Assembly (NCBI RefSeq): GCF_002234405.1
Contig: NZ_NMQT01000189.1
Coordinates: 1 to 37,374, forward strand
Origin: Amycolatopsis thailandensis
GTDB lineage: Bacteria > Actinomycetota > Actinomycetes > Mycobacteriales > Pseudonocardiaceae
Direction: 5' to 3'
Length of the DNA: 37,374 nt
A program made the position numbers and the translations under genes. The notes under the pieces were generated by a model. It saw nothing but the letters and a program-made list of their open reading frames with translations, was not told the origin of the DNA and did not search any database. Numbering within the stretch: position 1 is the stretch's first letter; each line of letters opens with the position of its first letter. Positions 23,332 through 29,167 of the stretch are shown one piece after another.

Positions 23332-26300
23332 CCGACGACTTACGTGAGGTCCTGGCCGTCCTGCGGATCAATTTCGTCGAGACCCTGGACGATGTCTGGC
23401 ACACTTCGCCTTCGCACATCGACGGCCTGCACGCCAGGGTCGAGCACAACATCATGGCAGCCATCGAGGACGCCAGGGCCAGCACTGGCCCCAGCCCGGT
23501 GGGTGTGGCCGTGCAAGGGGAGAAGGGCGTAGGCAAGACCCACCTGCTCGGCACGGTGCGCCGCATGGTGCAGCGCAAGGGCGGCTACTTCTTCCTGGTG
23601 GAGCTCACCACCGGGGACGCGTTCTGGGACGACATCGCCGAGGCGATGCGCAGCGAGCTGCACCGGGCCAATGACGAGGGCGAGCGCCAGCTCACCGTGC
23701 TGCTGCGGCAGTTGTGCGCAGGTGCCGCAGTGTCCGAAGAGGTCAGCCGAGCCATCGTGGGTGAATCGGCACTGCGGCCCGACCACCTGCGTGCACTGCT
23801 CAACGGCCTGAGGAAGGCCGACGGCCGCATCGCCGTGGAATGCGGTGACACCATCCGGGCTCTGGTTCTTTACGGGTCCGACGCCGCGGACATCGGCCTG
23901 GAATATCTCCAGGGCCACGAAGGCAGCGAGGAGGATCGCCGGTCCTGGGGCATGCAGCACCGCGCCAAGTCACCCCGCGTGCTCGTGCGTGACATCTCCC
24001 GCGTCCTCGCTCTGACGGGACCGTGCGTCGTAGGGGTTGACCAGCTGGACACCCTGGTCAACAAAGGACAGGACGCCCTCGACACCCCGGAGACCGACGC
24101 CGAGGTGACCCGGGAGATCGCGCTGATCTCCGACGGCCTGATGGCGCTGCGCGAATCCACCCAGCGGACGCTGACCATCGTGGCGTGCCTGCCCAACACC
24201 TGGATGCGGTTGAAGGAAGTGGCCAGCGACACGGTGGGCGACCGGTTCACCCAGACCTCCTTCCTGGGAGCGATCCAGGATCCGGCACTGGGCAAGAAAC
24301 TGGTCGAGAAATGGCTTCGGGTGATCTACGAAAAGCACGGTGTCAAACCACCGCACTCGACCTGGCCCGTCGCCGCTGGCGCGTTCGGTGAGAGCTGGTC
24401 GAGTTACACGCCGCGGCAGTTGCTCAAGCGGATCCACGCCCACGCTGAAGCCTGCCTGCACGGCGAGATTCGGGAACTGGGTTCCTTCGATGAGAAGGTG
24501 ACCGAGCCGGTACTCGTAGCTGTACCACCGGATCATTCCCTCGACGAACTAGACGAGGAGTTCGCCCGGCTGCGTAGCGAGGTCGACCTCAGCGAGCTGG
24601 ACATCAGCAAGGACAATGAAAACGAGGTCACTCCACCGTTGCTGTTGGCCGGGTTGAAGGCGTGGATCACCGAGATCGGCAACGACGACCTGAAGTGGGA
24701 GGCGGAGTCGCTGTCGGACGAGAAAAGACTGCACGCCGGCCTGCGCCGGCTCCTCAACGACGCGCTCGACATCCGGGAGCAGTGGACCTTCCGCGTCATC
24801 TCCGGGGCCCACGGCACGACGGTGCTGCACCGGTTGCGCAACGCCCGCGACGCCGCGGGGATCCGGGCCGGGGCCAAGGACCGGCACCTCGTGCTCATCC
24901 GCTGGGGCAACCGCGGCTGGACCGGGCCGACCACCCGCAAGGAGTTCGCCGCACTGGAGCGACTGGGAGTGCGGCGGCTCGACATGTCGGACGAGGATCT
25001 GAGAACCTTCAGCGCGCTCCGGGAAATGCTGGCCACGCCGACCCACCGGCTGCTCACCTGGCTGGTGGCGCGCAAGCCCGCCAGCAGCCGGACGCTGCTG
25101 CGCCACGTCCTGCCCCCGCCCACACAGACCCGGAGCGGCCACCAGGAAACGCGGCCGCCGCCGGAACTCGCTCCGGCGAGACCTGCCACTTCACTTTTCG
25201 TCGAGCCGAAGCCCACCTCTCCGAAGGCTCCGATCGCAGAACCAGCCGAACCCCCTGCCGCACCGGCAGACGAGGAACTGGTGCTCGGGCTCGATGGGGA
25301 AATCCGCATCGAGCTGGAGTCGCTGCGTAAACACGTCATCGTGTTCGCGGGGTCTGGCAGCGGGAAAACCGTGCTATTGCGCCGGATCGTCGAGGAGTGT
25401 GCCCTGCGCGGGGTGTCGGCGATCGTGCTGGACCCCAACAACGACTTGGCGCGCCTGGGCGACGCCTGGCCCGAACCGCCTGATGATTGGCTGCCCGGGG
25501 ACGCGGTCAAATCGGCGGAGTACCTGGCCAACACCGAGGTCGTGGTGTGGACACCCGGACGAGCGGGCGGACGTCCGCTCAGCTTCCACCCGTTGCCCGA
25601 CTTCGCCGAAGTCCGCGAGGACGCCGACGAGTTCGCGGCCTCGGTCGAAGCCGCCGTGGCGCGGCTGGTGCCGCACGCCAGGGTCGCCAACGGTACCAAG
25701 GGTGCCGTTCGCGGCCGGGCGGTGCTGCGCGAGGCGTTGACGCACTACGCCCGTTCCGGGAATCGGGATCTCAATCGGTTCATCGAATTGCTCGCCGAAT
25801 TGCCGGAGGGGGTGAGCAAACTCAGCACCGGCGTCGCGATGGCCGCCGATCTGGCGGAAACCCTGCGGGCGGCCGTGGTCAACGACCCGCTCCTCGGCGG
25901 GCCGGGGGAAGCGACCGATCCCGGGGTCCTGCTCACGCCGTCGGCAGGCAGCCGGGCCCGGATCTCGGTGATCAGCTTCATCGGATTGCCGTCGGAGGAG
26001 CAGCGGCAGGGCTTCGTCAGCCAGCTCCAGTGGGAGGTGTTCGCGTGGATCAAACGCCATCCGGCCGTGGGTCGGCCGCTCGGCGGGCTGTTCGTGATGG
26101 ACGAAGCGCAGACCATCGCGCCGTCGACGGCGTTGACGGCCAGTACTCAGAGCACCATCCTGCTCGCTTCCCAGGCACGCAAGTACGGGCTCGGCCTGGT
26201 GCTGGCCACCCAAGCACCGAAGGGCGTGCACAACCAGGTGGTCGGCAATGCCACTACGCAATTCTTCGGCAGGCTGAACAGCCCGGCACAGGTGGCCGCC

Positions 26301-26489
26301 GCGACCGAGATGGCCAAGGCGAAGAGCAGTTCAGTGGGCAACATCTCGCGCCTGGAACGCGGGCAGTTCTACGCTACCGGCGAGAACTTCGCCTTCCGCC
26401 GGATGCGGGTGCCGCTGTGCCTGAGCCACCACCCGCAGAGTCCGCTGCGGCTCGAAGAAGTGCTGGACCGGGCTCACAGACACCAGTGA
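23328..26489 (+). CDS. AAA/STAND-like NTPase fused to HerA/FtsK-like ATPase
   Basis: The 1053-aa protein has two separate P-loop modules. The N-terminal one has Walker A GEKGVGKT (64-71) and Walker B CVVGVDQLD (about 233-241), with ACLPNTWMRL (about 286) as sensor-1-like region; this is AAA+/STAND-like. After about 300 residues of uncertain domain(s), and a Pro-rich linker (about 590-645), the C-terminal half has Walker A FAGSGSGKT (about 673-681), VLDPNNDLARLGD (about 702), Walker B LFVMDEAQT (about 921-929) and LATQAPKGVHNQV (about 963). These are typical of HerA/FtsK-type hexameric DNA-pumping ATPases. HerA-like ATPases pair with nuclease, SIR2 or TIR effectors in several anti-phage systems. 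It closes the operon. The fusion of both ATPases is unusual for described systems known to me. A GC hairpin follows at 26497. Confidence 0.83.
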   Translation: MTDDLREVLAVLRINFVETLDDVWHTSPSHIDGLHARVEHNIMAAIEDARASTGPSPVGVAVQGEKGVGKTHLLGTVRRMVQRKGGYFFLVELTTGDAFWDDIAEAMRSELHRANDEGERQLTVLLRQLCAGAAVSEEVSRAIVGESALRPDHLRALLNGLRKADGRIAVECGDTIRALVLYGSDAADIGLEYLQGHEGSEEDRRSWGMQHRAKSPRVLVRDISRVLALTGPCVVGVDQLDTLVNKGQDALDTPETDAEVTREIALISDGLMALRESTQRTLTIVACLPNTWMRLKEVASDTVGDRFTQTSFLGAIQDPALGKKLVEKWLRVIYEKHGVKPPHSTWPVAAGAFGESWSSYTPRQLLKRIHAHAEACLHGEIRELGSFDEKVTEPVLVAVPPDHSLDELDEEFARLRSEVDLSELDISKDNENEVTPPLLLAGLKAWITEIGNDDLKWEAESLSDEKRLHAGLRRLLNDALDIREQWTFRVISGAHGTTVLHRLRNARDAAGIRAGAKDRHLVLIRWGNRGWTGPTTRKEFAALERLGVRRLDMSDEDLRTFSALREMLATPTHRLLTWLVARKPASSRTLLRHVLPPPTQTRSGHQETRPPPELAPARPATSLFVEPKPTSPKAPIAEPAEPPAAPADEELVLGLDGEIRIELESLRKHVIVFAGSGSGKTVLLRRIVEECALRGVSAIVLDPNNDLARLGDAWPEPPDDWLPGDAVKSAEYLANTEVVVWTPGRAGGRPLSFHPLPDFAEVREDADEFAASVEAAVARLVPHARVANGTKGAVRGRAVLREALTHYARSGNRDLNRFIELLAELPEGVSKLSTGVAMAADLAETLRAAVVNDPLLGGPGEATDPGVLLTPSAGSRARISVISFIGLPSEEQRQGFVSQLQWEVFAWIKRHPAVGRPLGGLFVMDEAQTIAPSTALTASTQSTILLASQARKYGLGLVLATQAPKGVHNQVVGNATTQFFGRLNSPAQVAAATEMAKAKSSSVGNISRLERGQFYATGENFAFRRMRVPLCLSHHPQSPLRLEEVLDRAHRHQ

Positions 26490-26496
26490 CCGACGG

Positions 26497-26538
26497 CGAA
26501 AGCGCCCCTCATCCGTTTCAGGGTGAGGGGCGCTTTCG
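26497..26538. terminator. Terminator between the AAA-HerA gene and the convergent TIR gene
   Basis: CGAAAGCGCCCCTCA (26497-26511) and TGAGGGGCGCTTTCG (26524-26538) form a perfect 15-bp stem with a 12-base loop. It ends eight bases before the minus-strand TIR gene stop. Confidence 0.8.
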
Positions 26539-26545
26539 TGTGAGG

Positions 26546-27448
26546 TCAGCGCACCACGGCCGCGACCACAGTGTTGATGCGCTGCCACAGCGCGGCGAAC
26601 AGGTCCTCTCGCCGGTAGACGCGGGGCTCGCCGGTATTGCGGCCGAGCACTGAGAAGTCGTGCAGTTCGAGCACGGTGGTATCGGTTTCGGTGCTGTATA
26701 CCGGACGGGCCCAGCCGTTGCTGCACACGCTGCCGGTGTCGGTCTGGTGCCTGCCGACCACGAAGTTCACCGTCTCGTCGCCGCCGATGCCCCCGCGTTG
26801 GATGTCCAGCGCGTACACCGTTTCACCGGTCTGCTCGACCCGGACGCTGACGCACGAGTCACCGCGGTGCACCGTGCCGACGAACCCGCTGCGTTCCAGG
26901 CCCGGCATCGCCGCGGTGAGCTGGTCGCCTAGGTAGCGAAGGGTGGCTTCCTGTTCGGCGTACCTGCTGAACGTGGCAGGCACGGCCGGTGAGGAGGTGA
27001 GCCGGCGGGCGCCTGTCACCACCTCGGCGACCGATTCCTGCTCGGCCCCCGCCGACTCGGCGGCCTCGACCCGGGCGGCCAGTGCCTCGGTGAGCAGGTC
27101 GGGCCGCGAGGGGTCGAACCGCAGGTAGCTCACGTGCGGGTGACGCAGCTCGGCGGGCACGGCGAGCTCACCGACAAGCACCGGCAGCACGTGCTCGTCC
27201 CCGTTCCTGACCGCGCGCAGCATCGCGGCGTCGAAATCGTCCACGGTGGAGATGAAGGGCAGGAAGAAGCGCACCGATGCGGTCGGCAGATCTCCCCGGT
27301 CCTTGTGCCCCCACCACTCGTGGGTCTGGTCGGGCCCGTGCAGGACCGTCAGTCCGCGCTGCCGGATCGACTCGACCACCTCGCCGACCGCGATCCGCGA
27401 CTGCTCGGTGAATGAAACGGCTACATCGTAGGCCGCATTTTCCTTCAT
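26546..27448 (-). CDS. TIR-domain protein with apparently degenerate active site
   Basis: The 300-aa protein starts MKENAAYDVAVSF, preceded by AAGGGTGGG. The TIR-like domain (about 5-125) shows VLHGPDQTHEWWGHKD and RFFLPFISTVDDFDAAM, then HVLPVLVGEL. Here FDAAM replaces the usual WCxxE, so the catalytic Glu is apparently absent. This subtype (YDVAVSF, WWG, FFLPFIS, VLPVLVG) is common in actinobacteria. The C-terminal part (about 165-300) is a beta-rich domain I do not recognise, possibly sensory. The open frame extends 45 codons upstream, crossing the SARP-type repeats. It is convergent with the AAA-HerA operon. The gene probably acts as an adaptor or sensor rather than an NADase. Confidence 0.78.
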   Translation of the reverse strand: MKENAAYDVAVSFTEQSRIAVGEVVESIRQRGLTVLHGPDQTHEWWGHKDRGDLPTASVRFFLPFISTVDDFDAAMLRAVRNGDEHVLPVLVGELAVPAELRHPHVSYLRFDPSRPDLLTEALAARVEAAESAGAEQESVAEVVTGARRLTSSPAVPATFSRYAEQEATLRYLGDQLTAAMPGLERSGFVGTVHRGDSCVSVRVEQTGETVYALDIQRGGIGGDETVNFVVGRHQTDTGSVCSNGWARPVYSTETDTTVLELHDFSVLGRNTGEPRVYRREDLFAALWQRINTVVAAVVR

Positions 27449-27515
27449 TAACCCACCCTTCCTGGTCGCCGCCGGCGCCACGCCGACGAGTACCGGGGCA
27501 GACTCCACTACCGCT

Positions 27516-27544
27516 GTCGACCAGAAGTGGACGCGGTGTGGATC
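27516..27544 (-). promoter_or_regulatory. Triple 11-bp-phased heptamer repeat (SARP-type operator), site 1
   Basis: On the plus strand GTCGACC (27516-27522), GTGGACG (27527-27533) and GTGGATC (27538-27544) are separated by exactly four bases each, giving an 11-bp period. Read toward the second TIR gene the units are GATCCAC, CGTCCAC, GGTCGAC, ending 68 bp from its start. SARP regulators bind such phased direct repeats. The order of units, and the spacer TTCT before the last one, match site 2 at 32273-32301. Confidence 0.75.
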
Positions 27545-27546
27545 CC

Positions 27547-27580
27547 ACCGTTTCCCGTTGACCACCGCGGGGAAAACGGT
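27547..27580. promoter_or_regulatory. Inverted repeat in the TIR2/peptide intergenic region
   Basis: ACCGTTTCCC (27547-27556) is complementary to GGGGAAAACGGT (27569-27580) with a bulge of one base. It follows directly after the phased repeats. It could be an operator for the nearby XRE-TPR regulator; that is a guess. Confidence 0.35.
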
Positions 27581-27658
27581 CACCTCCTTGTTGGCCGTCC
27601 AGGCTCTGATGAATCCTCGATATGGGCGCCGGAACAGATCCGGAAAGGCCCGAAATCA

Positions 27659-27680
27659 ATTAACCAATTAATCGGGAGGA
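27659..27680 (+). promoter_or_regulatory. AT-rich repeat and strong ribosome site of the secreted peptide gene
   Basis: ATTAA-CCAA-TTAAT (27659-27672) is an inverted repeat in a very AT-rich island, directly followed by GGGAGGA (27674-27680), six bases before the ATG at 27687. The contrast in base composition is striking in a 70% GC region. It may ease ribosome loading or be a binding site. Confidence 0.55.
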
Positions 27681-27686
27681 TTCGTC

Positions 27687-27860
27687 ATGTCCAAATCCAT
27701 GTCCACTTTCGCTGCCATCGTCGCTTCGGGCACCGCCGTGCTGTGCCTGGCTGTGGCCGGTTCCGCCAGCGGTTTCGCCCTGTCCTCGGACGAGCCGCCC
27801 GCGGCGCCGCCGACCACCACCTCCGCGCCGAATCCGGACGGAAACCCCTGGCACGACTGA
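27687..27860 (+). CDS. Small secreted peptide, 57 aa
   Basis: The 57-codon gene runs from an ATG with a near-perfect ribosome site to TGA at 27858-27860. MSKSMSTFAA then IVASGTAVLCLAVAGSASG forms a signal peptide or lipoprotein-like anchor; cleavage is likely around residue 28-31. The mature part is short, Pro/Thr-rich (EPPAAPPTTTSAP) and ends NPDGNPWHD. It is too short for most automatic gene callers' thresholds. It lies 110 bp upstream of an XRE-TPR regulator, separated by a hairpin. A signalling-peptide role is suggested only by this position. I recognise no family. Confidence 0.65.
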   Translation: MSKSMSTFAAIVASGTAVLCLAVAGSASGFALSSDEPPAAPPTTTSAPNPDGNPWHD

Positions 27861-27877
27861 GTTACCGGTAAGGCTCT

Positions 27878-27912
27878 CCCGGTCGCTCGCGATCACTTCG
27901 CGGGCGACCGGG
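27878..27912 (+). terminator. Hairpin between the peptide and regulator genes
   Basis: CCCGGTCGCTCGCG (27878-27891) pairs with CGCGGGCGACCGGG (27899-27912) over 14 bp including one G-T wobble, loop of seven. It may terminate the peptide transcript or attenuate read-through into the regulator gene. Confidence 0.6.
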
Positions 27913-27970
27913 TGATTGCGTTGGTTCAGGGCAGGTGCTGTACTCGAAGTCAGTCGGAGCGGAGGCTTTG

Positions 27971-29164
27971 GTGACTGGAACATTTGGGGAATTGCTGCGT
28001 GAATACCGTATCGCCGCCGGCCTGTCGATGGGCCAGCTGGCCAAGCGTATCCACTACAGCAAGGGATATCTCAGCAAGATCGAAAACGGGGTGAAATCGC
28101 CCCACGATTCGATGGCCCGGCTCTGCGACGGGGAGCTCGGTGCGGACGGCGCGCTGCTGGCGGCGGCACGGACGGCGAGGGAGAGCGCGGTGACCCTCGA
28201 CCGCCGCCAAGTGCTGGTGGCCGGCACCGTGCTCGGCGTGACGCTCGCGGGCGGGCCACGGCCGGTGCCGGATGAACGAGTGGTCCTTGGGATCCGGACC
28301 ACCTTCGAGCACCTCCGGCGCCTCGGCATGCAGACCAGTCCGGTGGTGGTACTGGAATCGCTGACAGCGCAAGTGCAGATGCTCGGCGCGCTGGCCGGGG
28401 AGAACCCGGAGCCGACCAGGTCGCACCTATTGCTGCTTGCCGGGCGGATCGCCGAGTACACCGGGTGGATGCATCAGGAAGCCGGGGACGATCGGCGCGC
28501 GCTGTCTTGGACGAGAAAGGCAGCGGAACTGGCCGTCGCGGGCGGTGACGACGAGATCGGCGTCTACGCCTTTGTACGGGAGGCCGGCCTCGCGCTCTAC
28601 CGGCACGATTCGATCGCCACGATCGAACTGGCGCGCCGGGCCCAGGAGGCGGGACCGGCCGGTTCGCGCACCCTCGCGTTGGCGGCACGTCGGGAGGCGC
28701 AGGGCCACGCCCTTGCCGGCGATCGCGGCGAGTACGAACGCGCGCTGGACAAGGCGCTGTTCCACTTCGACGCGGCGTATACGGACCCATCGGCGTACCC
28801 GGTGCTCGGCTCCACGGCCCCCGACCCGATCGGCCTGGCCCGGGGCTGGTCGTTGTGCGACCTCGGGCGGCCCGGTGAAGCGGCCGAACTCCTGGACCGG
28901 GAGCTGGCCCGGCTGCCCGCGGACTCGCGGCGCACGCGGGCGCGGTTCGGCGTCCGCAGGTCGCTGGCCTACGCCTTGGCCGGCGAGGTCGACCAGAGCT
29001 GCCGGACCCTGACCGAAACGCTGGACGACGCGGCCCACGTCGATTCGGCGACGATTCGGCTCGACCTGCGGGAACTGGCCAGGCACGTCGGCCGGTGGCA
29101 TAACCACGCGTCGGTCCGCGAGATCTACCCGGAGCTGCGGCGCGTGCTGTACCAGCGAGTCTGA
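27971..29164 (+). CDS. XRE-family regulator with TPR-like C-terminal domain
   Basis: The 397-aa protein has an N-terminal XRE helix-turn-helix (about 4-58): FGELLREYRIAAGLSMGQLAK, then YSKGYLSKIENGVKSP, the classical recognition helix. A short hydrophobic segment (VLVAGTVLGVTLAGG, about 75-90) and a long all-helical TPR-type domain (about 100-397, with repeated WTRKAAELA, FVREAGLALYRH and RRAQEAG units) follow. GTG at 27971 has GGAGG five bases before. XRE-TPR proteins in Gram-positives often bind short peptides, and the 57-aa secreted peptide gene sits just upstream. It is convergent with the SARP gene: their stop codons lie in a GTCTGA-AGC-TCAGAC hairpin (29159-29173). Confidence 0.85.
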   Translation: MTGTFGELLREYRIAAGLSMGQLAKRIHYSKGYLSKIENGVKSPHDSMARLCDGELGADGALLAAARTARESAVTLDRRQVLVAGTVLGVTLAGGPRPVPDERVVLGIRTTFEHLRRLGMQTSPVVVLESLTAQVQMLGALAGENPEPTRSHLLLLAGRIAEYTGWMHQEAGDDRRALSWTRKAAELAVAGGDDEIGVYAFVREAGLALYRHDSIATIELARRAQEAGPAGSRTLALAARREAQGHALAGDRGEYERALDKALFHFDAAYTDPSAYPVLGSTAPDPIGLARGWSLCDLGRPGEAAELLDRELARLPADSRRTRARFGVRRSLAYALAGEVDQSCRTLTETLDDAAHVDSATIRLDLRELARHVGRWHNHASVREIYPELRRVLYQRV

Positions 29165-29167
29165 AGC

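Noticed and set aside
20474..29164. FxsA/FxsB-type (FxSxx-COOH) system
   Set aside because: TIR and TPR proteins are found, but there is no radical SAM gene and no peptide ending FxSxx. The 57-aa peptide ends NPWHD.
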